Below, in pieces: positions 5,386 to 11,440 of a stretch of DNA of 11,440 nucleotides (positions within the stretch are counted from its first letter, which is position 1; each line of letters begins with the position of its first letter). This DNA is from an uncultured Rhodospirillaceae bacterium (GTDB lineage: Bacteria > Pseudomonadota > Alphaproteobacteria > MPNO01). A program made the position numbers and the translations under genes. The notes beneath the pieces are model-generated. The model made no database searches. It saw only the letters and a program-made list of their open reading frames with translations, and was not told where the DNA came from. The stretch is from positions 1 through 11,440 of the forward strand of contig CALGIA010000113.1 in assembly GCA_937916005.1 (NCBI GenBank), given 5' to 3'.

Positions 5386-6522
5386 TCAGAGCCCCGCGAC
5401 CGTATCCTCGATCAGCAGATCGACCACCGATTTCAAGGCCGTTTCATGGTCCGCACCCGATTTTATCGCCAGATGATAGGTGGCGAGTTGCCGGTGGGCG
5501 CTCGAGCCGCGCGCAATGATGGTACGGGCATATTCAAGCTCATCCTGACAGCCGAAAAATTCGGCGTCTTCGTGCAACAGGCCGATGATTTCGTCCAGTA
5601 ATGTCTCGAACAGGACAATTTCACCCCTGCCGAAATCGACCAGCCCTTCGTCAAACCCATAGCGCTGGGCGCGCCATCGGTTTTCATCGACAAGAAAGCG
5701 GGAATAGACACGCCAGCGCTGATTGTTGCGCCGCAGCCGATGCAGCGCACGGCACAGACAGCGGTAAATCGCCGCAATGCATATGGCGTCGTCAAGCCGG
5801 GTGCATACGTCGGTAATGCGCATTTCCAGTGTGGGAAACCGCGCGGAGGGGCGGACATCCCACCAGATTTTAGTGGCGTCTTCGATCAGACCTGCGCGAA
5901 CCAGCGCGTCCACGGTGCGCCGATATTCGCCGTGGCTGGCGAATTGTTCGGGCAATCCAGTACGCGGCAGCTCATTGAAGACACACAGCCGGTAGGATTT
6001 CAGCCCGGTTTCAGCCCCCTCCCAAAAGGGCGACGAGGTGCTCAATGCCAGCAAATGGGGCAGGAAATAAGGGATTTGATTCAGAATATCTATGGCGAGT
6101 TCATCGTCGTCGAGCCCCACATGGACATGCATGCCGCAAATCAGCAATCGCCGTGCGGCGACCTGCATATCCTGCTCCAGAACGGCATAGCGCTGCTTAT
6201 CGGTCGGCTTCTGATCGCGCCAACGACCGAAAGGATGGGTGGATGCGGCAATTGGCGCGAGGCCGAATTCGTTCGCGACTTCGGCGACCGTACTCCGGAG
6301 ATATGCCAGATCATCGCGCGCGTCCTGCAGGGTCGCGCACACCCGCGTTCCAACTTCGATCTGTGTTTGCAGAAATTCCGAGGCGACCTGGCTCCCGAGC
6401 CGCTCTTCGCACTTCCCGATCATATCGGGGGGCGGTTCGCTGACCAGATCACGCGTGGCCCGGTCAACCAGCAGATACTCTTCTTCGATCCCGACGGTAA
6501 AGCTTGGTGTTTTTCCCGCCAT
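5386..6522 (-). CDS. YbdK/GCS2-type carboxylate-amine ligase (glutamate-cysteine ligase family 2)
   Basis: This 378-residue cytoplasmic enzyme belongs to the ATP-dependent glutamate-cysteine ligase family 2, whose E. coli member YbdK has weak glutamate-cysteine ligase activity. The N-terminal FTVGIEEEYLLVD (8-20) is the family signature and supplies metal/ATP-binding glutamates. Other conserved elements are the STHPFGRW segment (94-101), the CGMHVHVGLDD segment (129-139), WWDVRPSARFPTLEMRITD (220-238) and the ENRWRAQRYG segment near residue 290. The length is normal for the family and no defect is seen. Its ATG overlaps the TGA of the upstream amidohydrolase gene (TGATG), so translation is likely coupled. 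The physiological substrate is unknown. Pairing with an N-formylglutamate amidohydrolase homologue suggests a glutamyl or other amide as the shared compound, but that is inference. Confidence 0.93.
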   Translation of the reverse strand: MAGKTPSFTVGIEEEYLLVDRATRDLVSEPPPDMIGKCEERLGSQVASEFLQTQIEVGTRVCATLQDARDDLAYLRSTVAEVANEFGLAPIAASTHPFGRWRDQKPTDKQRYAVLEQDMQVAARRLLICGMHVHVGLDDDELAIDILNQIPYFLPHLLALSTSSPFWEGAETGLKSYRLCVFNELPRTGLPEQFASHGEYRRTVDALVRAGLIEDATKIWWDVRPSARFPTLEMRITDVCTRLDDAICIAAIYRCLCRALHRLRRNNQRWRVYSRFLVDENRWRAQRYGFDEGLVDFGRGEIVLFETLLDEIIGLLHEDAEFFGCQDELEYARTIIARGSSAHRQLATYHLAIKSGADHETALKSVVDLLIEDTVAGL

Positions 6523-7340
6523 CAGTAGTTTTTCACCCGGTAAAGACCGGGATCGGCCAGCGTTTCAGCAAGAGCGTCACCCAGAATATCCGCGTATCGT
6601 GCAATGCCATACTCATCCCGGATCTGATCTTCGCGAATTTCGATCAACGCATTGGGCAGCCCGGCGGCCGTGGCGTGAACTTCAGCCGAATAGCCATAAT
6701 GTTCCCGTCCCGAATATGGCTCGTTATCGCCAACAACGAGATCATCGTGGGAGCGCAGCGCGGCCAAAAGCGGTGCGGGTATTCGGGGGTCCTTGTCCCA
6801 CAACACGCTGAGATGCCAAGGCCGCACGATACCGTCCATTTCAGGCGTGAAGCTGTGGATGGCGACAATCGCGGGCGGAAGTCCACGCGCCTGAACATGA
6901 TCGATCGCCGCTTCGATTGCATGATGATAGGGATGAAAGATCGCCTCGACGCGGCGCGCCGCTTCCGCCGGTGGAATCGCCTGGTTGCCTGGGATAACGA
7001 CGCCATCGCTGGTCACGGGAATCGAGGTCTCGTGCCCTGGCTTGCGGTTGCAATCGATCACGAGCCGGGAATAACCCGACAAAATCGCGGGCGCGTCAAG
7101 CCGCCGCGATAAAATGCGCGTTACTTCGGCGGCGCCGGAATCCCAGGCGATATGCCGGCGAAGATCCTCCGGCAGGAGCCCGAGCTGTGCAAGAGATTGC
7201 GGAATTGCATTGGAGGCGTGATCACACAGCAGGACCAAATTTGCCTGTCCGCTGGCATTGACGGTCTCAAACGGCGGAGGGTCGTCCGAACCAATGACCA
7301 GCGGCGAATACGGACCCGTATGTGGTGCGCGCCTATCCAT
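6522..7340 (-). CDS. N-formylglutamate amidohydrolase family protein
   Basis: The family hydrolyses N-formyl-L-glutamate to formate and glutamate, the last step of one histidine degradation route, and includes relatives of unknown substrate. This 272-residue protein has the metal-site motif CDHASNAIP (39-47), then AWDSGA (65-70), SRLVIDCNRKPG (91-102), AIHSFTP (160-166), DNEPYSG (205-211) and EIREDQIRDEYG (234-245). No other histidine-utilisation gene is in the window, so a histidine role is not supported. Its stop overlaps the ligase start. I chose the ATG at 7340; the TTG at 7391 would add 17 residues but has no ribosome-binding site and lies in AT-rich promoter-like sequence. The ribosome-binding site before 7340 is also weak, so the exact start is uncertain. 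It leads the minus-strand operon of block c. Confidence 0.88.
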   Translation of the reverse strand: MDRRAPHTGPYSPLVIGSDDPPPFETVNASGQANLVLLCDHASNAIPQSLAQLGLLPEDLRRHIAWDSGAAEVTRILSRRLDAPAILSGYSRLVIDCNRKPGHETSIPVTSDGVVIPGNQAIPPAEAARRVEAIFHPYHHAIEAAIDHVQARGLPPAIVAIHSFTPEMDGIVRPWHLSVLWDKDPRIPAPLLAALRSHDDLVVGDNEPYSGREHYGYSAEVHATAAGLPNALIEIREDQIRDEYGIARYADILGDALAETLADPGLYRVKNY

Positions 7341-7390
7341 GAAATCACTATATCCGAGAGACGTAGAACATTGGAACCATAGATCATGCA

Positions 7391-7416
7391 ATAGATGATA
7401 TTAAAGGATAGATGAT
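7391..7416. repeat. Direct repeat ATAGATGAT, two copies 17 bases apart
   Basis: ATAGATGAT occurs at 7391-7399 and again at 7408-7416. The 17-base period is longer than one helical turn and shorter than two. Paired short direct repeats upstream of a divergent gene pair can be activator-binding sites. Here the AT-rich background makes chance a real alternative. Confidence 0.35.
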
Positions 7417-7445
7417 GATCGATTGAAGGTAATATGATACAATTA

Positions 7446-7461
7446 TTTGGTCGCTGCCAAA
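7446..7461. repeat. Short inverted repeat TTTGG-N6-CCAAA
   Basis: TTTGG (7446-7450) and CCAAA (7457-7461) form a perfect 5-base dyad around TCGCTG, close to the possible TACAAT -10 element. It could be an operator half-site pair. The arms are short, so support is weak. Confidence 0.25.
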
Positions 7462-7519
7462 GAGCAATCATGTGACAATCAATATCGCGGCCATTTGGGA
7501 AATAAATTAAGAGAATTTA

Positions 7520-7915
7520 ATGGACGACAATCCCGGCACACAAAATCAAGTTCAGGTTTTGGTCATCGATGATGATGAATTGGTGCGCGAAACCTTGGAA
7601 ATGCTTTTGCTGGATGCCGGCTATGGTGTGACCTTGGCATCGGACGGGCGGCGCGGACTGGCTGAACTCGAAAAAAAGACGCCGGATTTTGTCGTTACCG
7701 ATATCTATATGCCCGAAAAAGAAGGCATCGAGACGATTGTCGATATCCGGCGCACTTATCCCGGCATCAAGATTATCGCCATGTCGGGCGGCGCCGATGT
7801 GGGGTCAATGCCCGTGCTGCAATTGGCCGAAATGGTAGGTGCGGATCGCGTGCTGAAAAAACCCTTCATGCCGAGCGAAATCGTCGCCGCCATCGAAGAA
7901 CTCAACAAGTCATAA
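7520..7915 (+). CDS. Single-domain (CheY-like) response regulator
   Basis: This 131-residue protein is one receiver domain with no output domain. The phosphorylation site is D61 in FVVTDIYMP (57-65). The acidic pocket is D17-D19 in VLVIDDDE (13-20), the switch Ser is S89 in IIAMSGG (85-91), and the conserved lysine is K114 in LKKPF (112-116). All residues needed for phosphotransfer are present. No sensor kinase gene is in the window, so the partner is elsewhere. Such proteins act through protein contacts or as phosphate relays or sinks. The ATG at 7520 has only a weak AAGAGA five bases upstream. It precedes the CocE-like hydrolase gene by 16 bases, so the two are probably co-transcribed, although no functional link is evident. 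Confidence 0.93.
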   Translation: MDDNPGTQNQVQVLVIDDDELVRETLEMLLLDAGYGVTLASDGRRGLAELEKKTPDFVVTDIYMPEKEGIETIVDIRRTYPGIKIIAMSGGADVGSMPVLQLAEMVGADRVLKKPFMPSEIVAAIEELNKS

Positions 7916-7918
7916 ATC

Positions 7919-7923
7919 GGAGG
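7919..7923 (+). promoter_or_regulatory. Ribosome-binding site that sets the hydrolase start
   Basis: GGAGG lies two bases before the first ATG (7926) and eight bases before the second (7932). The eight-base spacing is near ideal and the two-base spacing is too short, so translation most likely begins at 7932. Confidence 0.65.
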
Positions 7924-7931
7924 CGATGGTT

Positions 7932-9611
7932 ATGGATGGATCGGGTAAAGGGGATTCTTCCTCATCCGCGCAATACAAAATGATGGTCGAAAAAGACGTG
8001 TACGTCACCATGCGCGACGGCGTCCGTATCGCGGTCTGCATCTTCCGGCCGGATGGCGACGGCGCCTTTCCCGCTTTATTTGCCGCATCCCCCTACCAGT
8101 ACGAATATGACGATGTCCCGGCCTATTCAATTTTTCCGTGGCGGGAAACCGGCCCCGTCGAATGGTATGTGAACCAGGGCTATGCCTATGTCCATATGGA
8201 TGTGCGCGGATCGGGCCGGTCCGAAGGCGCGTTCGGGTTCATGGGCAAGACCGAGCAGGAAGATTACTGCGAGGTCATCGAATGGATCGCGAAACAGCCC
8301 TGGTGCAACGAACGCATCGGCGGCATCGGCCAATCCTACTATGCCATGGCGCAATGGTTCATGGCCGCCATGAACCCACCGGCGCTGAAATGCATCATCC
8401 CATATGACGGGCTGGTGGATCACTATCGCGGTTCGGTCTATCACGGCGGAATTTTCTGCAGCTATCGCCCCGGCTGGTATATCGGGCTGCTGGCCAATAA
8501 CCAGCACCGCCCCGGCAATGAGCCGAAACGGCCGCGCATGGAATGCGACCTTGTCGGCGATATCATCGGACATCCGACCTATGACGATTACTGGAAGGAA
8601 CGGTCGGCCCATGAGCGGCTGAAGGACATAAAAATTCCGGTCTTGTCCATTGGACATTGGGGCAAGATGGGGCTCCATCTGCGCGGAAATGTGCTTGGCT
8701 ATGAAGAACTTGAAGGTCCCAGGAAGCTGTTGGTGACTGGCGCGAAGAACGTGCATGACGCCCATCACTGGTTCGATTCCATCGATTTCCACGAAAAGGA
8801 AATGCTGCCGTTCTATGACTATCACTTGAAGGGTATTGATAACGGTGTCATGGACGAGCCCCCCGTACGGATTTTCGTGCGCGGTGACGAGGAATATCGC
8901 GAAGAGCCAAAATGGCCGCTGGACCGGGCTGAATACAAGTCCTGGTATCTGCGCAAGGGGCCATCGGAAAGCCTGACCTCGCTCAACGATGGCGGGCTTT
9001 CGACTGAACCTCCGTCGGACGGAGAAGGCGCGACGGAATACAACTATCCCGATGCTGGCTGGCGCATGGGCGTTATCGGCATGGGGCCCGACGGACGACC
9101 CGATCCGATTCGCCGGGTGCTGACCTATACATCGGCGCCGCTTGACGAGGATTTGGAGGTCACGGGCTCAATCATCCTTCAGCTTATGGCATCGAGCGAC
9201 CAGATCGACACGCGCTTTATCGTCAAGCTGGCCGACCAGGACCCGCGAACGCCGGCCGACGCCGAAGCGGGCCGCCAGCCGACGTCCGTCAACGTATCCA
9301 AGGGATGGCTGCAGGCATCCCACAGGGAAAAGGACCCGGAACGCAGCACCGATCTGCGACCGTACTACAAGCATGACATGCCCGAACCAATCGAGCCCGG
9401 GAAAGTTTACCAGTACGATATTGAGGTGCTGCCGTGCTCATATGTCTTCAAGAAGGACCACCGCATCCGCCTTGAGATTTCCAACGGGGATTCCGGACTG
9501 ACCGATGCGGTCTTCCAACACCCCTATCACCCGTCAATGGTTGGAACCGACAGCATCTGGCACGACGCCGTGCACGCCTCGCGCATCCTGCTTCCGGTAA
9601 TTCCGCGTTAA
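7932..9611 (+). CDS. CocE/NonD family hydrolase (X-Pro dipeptidyl-peptidase S15-like alpha/beta hydrolase)
   Basis: This 559-residue protein has the CocE/S15 architecture. An alpha/beta-hydrolase core begins with YVTMRDGVRIAVCIFRP (24-40), followed by the VHMDVRGSGRSEG segment (87-99) and the nucleophile elbow GIGQSYYA (131-138), with Ser135 as the likely nucleophile. A C-terminal jelly-roll domain covers about 315-550 (PVRIFVRGDEEY through RIRLEISNGD). No signal peptide is evident, so it is probably cytoplasmic. Classical members such as cocaine esterase have a catalytic Asp in a GWYD context. Here that place reads GHWGKMGLHLRGN (241-253) without an obvious Asp; similar segments occur, as I recall, in a subfamily of these hydrolases. 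A histidine candidate lies in VHDAHHW (274-280). Substrate (ester, amide or lactone) cannot be predicted. It is downstream of the response regulator and ends five bases from the convergent MDR gene. Confidence 0.92.
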   Translation: MDGSGKGDSSSSAQYKMMVEKDVYVTMRDGVRIAVCIFRPDGDGAFPALFAASPYQYEYDDVPAYSIFPWRETGPVEWYVNQGYAYVHMDVRGSGRSEGAFGFMGKTEQEDYCEVIEWIAKQPWCNERIGGIGQSYYAMAQWFMAAMNPPALKCIIPYDGLVDHYRGSVYHGGIFCSYRPGWYIGLLANNQHRPGNEPKRPRMECDLVGDIIGHPTYDDYWKERSAHERLKDIKIPVLSIGHWGKMGLHLRGNVLGYEELEGPRKLLVTGAKNVHDAHHWFDSIDFHEKEMLPFYDYHLKGIDNGVMDEPPVRIFVRGDEEYREEPKWPLDRAEYKSWYLRKGPSESLTSLNDGGLSTEPPSDGEGATEYNYPDAGWRMGVIGMGPDGRPDPIRRVLTYTSAPLDEDLEVTGSIILQLMASSDQIDTRFIVKLADQDPRTPADAEAGRQPTSVNVSKGWLQASHREKDPERSTDLRPYYKHDMPEPIEPGKVYQYDIEVLPCSYVFKKDHRIRLEISNGDSGLTDAVFQHPYHPSMVGTDSIWHDAVHASRILLPVIPR

Positions 9612-9616
9612 CGCGG
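9603..9616. terminator. Perfect 14-base palindrome at a convergent gene junction
   Basis: CCGCGTTAACGCGG is fully self-complementary. It contains the hydrolase stop codon (9609-9611) and abuts the stop of the facing MDR gene (9617-9619). As RNA from either strand it forms a 5-base GC stem with a TTAA loop. No T-tract follows on either side, so a shared terminator or 3'-end stabiliser is possible but not shown. Confidence 0.35.
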
Positions 9617-10681
9617 CTATACCGTCGGCAGGTTGAGCGACAGGGTCGGGTCGAGGATGAGCTTGCCTGAGGTTTCCCGGCGTTCCATCAGCCCATGCGC
9701 CTGATCCGCGTCATGCAGCGGCATAATGCGGTCGATTTTCGCGGGACGAATGGTTCCCGCGTGGGCCTGTTCCATCGTCCATTCGATATCGGCATTGTCG
9801 CAACCGGGGCTGCCAATAATCCTGATACGTCGCAGGTAAAGCCTGCTGACATCAAGCGGCACTGTTCCGCCGCCATGGGCGCCGGCCGTCACCAGCCGGC
9901 CCCGGACGGCAAGACTGTTGAAAGCGCCGGGCCACAGATCGGGATCGCCAATGTTCTCCGCAACCACATCAACGCCGCGCCCGCCGGTGATTCGCGTCAC
10001 TTCCGCAGCCAAATCCTGTTCCCGGTAATTGACGCCGTAATCGGCGCCAAAATCGAGCCCTGTCCGGACCCGGTCGTCGGTGCCCGCAGCCGCGATCACG
10101 GTCGCGCCCATCAGTTTTGCGACCTGGATCGAACTGGAACCGAGACCGCCGGCCGCGCCCATCACAAGAATCCATTCGCCGGATTGCAGTTCGGCGCGGG
10201 TCTTCAGCATGTGCCGCGCGGTCGGGAAATGGCGGGCGATGACGGTCGCGTCGGCGAATTCCAGTGAATCCGGGATGGTATAAACCACTTCCTGGGGCAC
10301 CATCACCTGTTCGGCATAGCCGCCCCAGCGATTGACGCCAAGGCTGCTGCCGCTGTTACATTCGGACTGGCGGCCCGCAAGGCAGAATTCGCACGTTCCG
10401 CAGCGGATACCGGATTGCACGGACACCCTGTCCCCCACCACAACGCGATCGACGTCCGGACCGACAGCGATCACCACACCGCTTGGATCAACGCCAAGGA
10501 CATGCGGCAGGGGCGTGCCCCGGGCGTAACGCCCCGACCTCACCATGACATCCAGCGTGAAATTGACCGAGACGGCGTGTACGGCGATCACAACGTCATT
10601 GGGGCCGGGAATCAAATCCGGCAATTCCTCCAGCCGCATAACCTCCGGACCGCCAAATTCCCTGATCACCAATGCTTTCAT
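9617..10681 (-). CDS. Zinc-binding-lobe MDR (medium-chain dehydrogenase/reductase) family oxidoreductase
   Basis: This 354-residue enzyme has an N-terminal GroES-like domain and a Rossmann NAD(P)H-binding domain with GAAGGLGSSSIQVAKLMGA (175-193). The structural-zinc lobe is intact, with C94, C97, C100 and C108 in CGTCEFC and the following loop. The usual catalytic-zinc ligands are absent. The place of the first Cys reads VNFTLDVMVRSG (39-50), typical of quinone-oxidoreductase-type members, and the usual GHE reads GVD (63-65). It is therefore probably an NAD(P)H-dependent reductase of an enone, quinone or similar compound and not a zinc alcohol dehydrogenase. The ATG at 10681 has GAAGAGA eight bases upstream. 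It follows the MetE-like gene by 28 bases and is probably co-transcribed with it. Substrate unknown. Confidence 0.9.
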   Translation of the reverse strand: MKALVIREFGGPEVMRLEELPDLIPGPNDVVIAVHAVSVNFTLDVMVRSGRYARGTPLPHVLGVDPSGVVIAVGPDVDRVVVGDRVSVQSGIRCGTCEFCLAGRQSECNSGSSLGVNRWGGYAEQVMVPQEVVYTIPDSLEFADATVIARHFPTARHMLKTRAELQSGEWILVMGAAGGLGSSSIQVAKLMGATVIAAAGTDDRVRTGLDFGADYGVNYREQDLAAEVTRITGGRGVDVVAENIGDPDLWPGAFNSLAVRGRLVTAGAHGGGTVPLDVSRLYLRRIRIIGSPGCDNADIEWTMEQAHAGTIRPAKIDRIMPLHDADQAHGLMERRETSGKLILDPTLSLNLPTV

Positions 10682-10709
10682 CGAATTATCTCTTCAAATA
10701 TCGGGAGGC

Positions 10710-11440
10710 TCATTTTTCACCGAGTTCAGCGCGCACGATGGCAGCGCCCTTGACCATGGCCGAAAGTTTGCCGAAGGCGATCTCGCGTGACAAGTACTTC
10801 ATGCCGCAATCGGGCGCCACGATCAGGCGCTCGGCCGGCACGTGGTTCAGCGCGACGCGAATCCGGTCAGCCACGATGTCCGGTGTTTCGATTTCCGGAT
10901 CCCCCATGGAGATCACGCCGAGCATGATTTTTTTGGACGGCAATGATCCTAGCACCGAAACATCCAATCCAGGTTCGGCTGCCTCAATGGAAATCTGGTC
11001 GGCGCAACAGGCATCCAATTCGGGCAAAAAAGAATACCCGCTCGGTTTTTCATGAACGACCGCGGCATATCCGAAGCACATATGAACCGCCGTCTCGCCG
11101 GTTGCGCCGTCAAGCGCGCGCGCTATGGTTTCGACCGCAAAATTTTTTGCCTTTTCATGGCGCGATTGCATCCAGGGTTCGTCGAGTTGGACAATATCGG
11201 CGCCGGCGGCAAACAACGCACGGACCTCTTCATTGACCGCGTCGGCATAGGCCATCGCCATGCTTTCTTCGTCGTCGTAATACTCGTTCTGCGCCTGCTG
11301 GCTCATGGTAAACGGGCCGGGCAGGGTAATCCTGATTGCATGATCCGTGTGAGCGCGCAGGAATTCCGTATCGCGCACCTGTACGGGCCGCACCCGGCGT
11401 ATGGGCCCAACAACCCGGGGCACGGGAGTGGCGCCTCCCG
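10710..11440 (-). CDS. MetE C-terminal-domain (cobalamin-independent methionine synthase-like) methyltransferase, partial at right edge
   Basis: The visible part is the catalytic barrel of the MetE family, which transfers a methyl group to a zinc-bound thiolate. Numbering from the GTG at 11423, the zinc ligands H114 and C116 (HMC), E147 and C206 (APDCGMK) are all present. Other family segments are ITLPGPFTM (32-40), VQLDEPWM (78-85) and GVISMGDPEIET (169-180). The frame stays open through GGATP to the window edge, so the GTG is probably internal and the true start is outside. A single-barrel protein of about 340-380 residues is likely; whether a MetE N-terminal domain is present cannot be seen. 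Single-barrel relatives include folate-independent methionine synthases and methyltransferases of catabolic pathways. The partner and methyl donor are unknown. It sits upstream of the MDR gene. Confidence 0.9.
   Translation of the reverse strand, partial: GGATPVPRVVGPIRRVRPVQVRDTEFLRAHTDHAIRITLPGPFTMSQQAQNEYYDDEESMAMAYADAVNEEVRALFAAGADIVQLDEPWMQSRHEKAKNFAVETIARALDGATGETAVHMCFGYAAVVHEKPSGYSFLPELDACCADQISIEAAEPGLDVSVLGSLPSKKIMLGVISMGDPEIETPDIVADRIRVALNHVPAERLIVAPDCGMKYLSREIAFGKLSAMVKGAAIVRAELGEK

Larger units (their letters stand above)
7341..7519. promoter_or_regulatory. AT-rich divergent intergenic region between the amidohydrolase and response-regulator genes
   Basis: This is the longest gene-free stretch in the window and is clearly richer in A+T than its surroundings. 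It must hold promoters for both directions. A TACAAT element (7438-7443) could serve the plus strand, and TTGGCA (7461-7456 on the minus strand, followed by TATCAT 15 bases later) could serve the minus strand, but neither has a convincing partner at ideal spacing. It also contains a direct repeat and a small inverted repeat described separately. Confidence 0.5.

Noticed and set aside
5740..6528. Long plus-strand open frame of 262 codons
   Set aside because: It lies wholly antisense to the carboxylate-amine ligase gene, whose motifs are unmistakable. Its translation shows no recognisable domain and it lacks a ribosome-binding site.
6504..7112. Plus-strand open frame of 202 codons
   Set aside because: It is antisense to the amidohydrolase family gene, and its composition is typical of shadow frames in GC-rich DNA.
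7507..7520. CtrA-like site TTAA-N6-TTAA just before the response-regulator start
   Set aside because: The CtrA consensus spacing is seven bases. Here it is six, in AT-rich sequence and overlapping the start codon.
8127..8825. Minus-strand open frame of 232 codons
   Set aside because: It is antisense to the CocE-like hydrolase gene and follows its codon structure; no domain is recognisable.
9695..10267. Plus-strand open frame of 190 codons
   Set aside because: It is antisense to the MDR gene and has no domain or ribosome-binding site.
1..11440. Mobile elements, CRISPR arrays and RNA genes
   Set aside because: I looked for transposase or integrase motifs, terminal inverted repeats, regularly spaced repeats and tRNA-like cloverleaf sequences and saw none. 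Small non-coding RNAs cannot be excluded by eye.

Overview
The window looks like a stretch of alphaproteobacterial chromosome. It is GC-rich, roughly 55-60% by eye, and carries several markers of that class: a DUF2312/GapR nucleoid protein, a DUF1244 protein, and the pairing of a J-domain protein with the aerobic cobaltochelatase subunit CobS. No rRNA, tRNA, CRISPR array, insertion sequence or prophage gene was seen. All calls come from reading translated motifs; no database search was run.

Layout. (a) 1-1766, minus strand: a DUF2889 gene with a good sigma70-type promoter leads into a J-domain gene and cobS, which runs off the left edge. (b) 1904-4581, plus strand: a tightly packed three-gene unit encodes a PaaK-like acyl-CoA ligase homologue that appears to lack key ATP-handling residues, a lipoate-protein-ligase-like protein whose start overlaps it, and a DUF123/GIY-YIG protein. 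(c) 7340-4585, minus strand: an N-formylglutamate amidohydrolase family protein overlaps a YbdK/GCS2 carboxylate-amine ligase. These are followed by a DUF1244 gene, a terminator-like hairpin and gapR. The gapR upstream region holds a perfect 9-mer DnaA box. (d) 7520-9611, plus strand: a stand-alone receiver-domain response regulator and a CocE/NonD family hydrolase, divergent from block c across an AT-rich intergenic region. (e) 11440-9617, minus strand: a MetE C-terminal-domain methyltransferase, cut by the right edge, followed by an MDR-family oxidoreductase.

How the genes may work together. Blocks a and c mix housekeeping functions (cobalamin synthesis, nucleoid structure) with little-studied families. 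Block b is the best candidate for an undescribed system. A CoA-ligase-like protein with an altered phosphate loop and no visible C-terminal lysine is translationally coupled to a lipoate-ligase-fold protein that keeps its catalytic lysine, so adenylation and acyl transfer may be split between the two proteins. Blocks d and e look metabolic or catabolic, but no substrate can be named from the sequence.

Genes are dense. The two convergent junctions (4581/4585 and 9611/9617) leave only 3 and 5 bases between stop codons. No gene-free stretch reaches 300 bases; the longest is the 179-base divergent region at 7341-7519.
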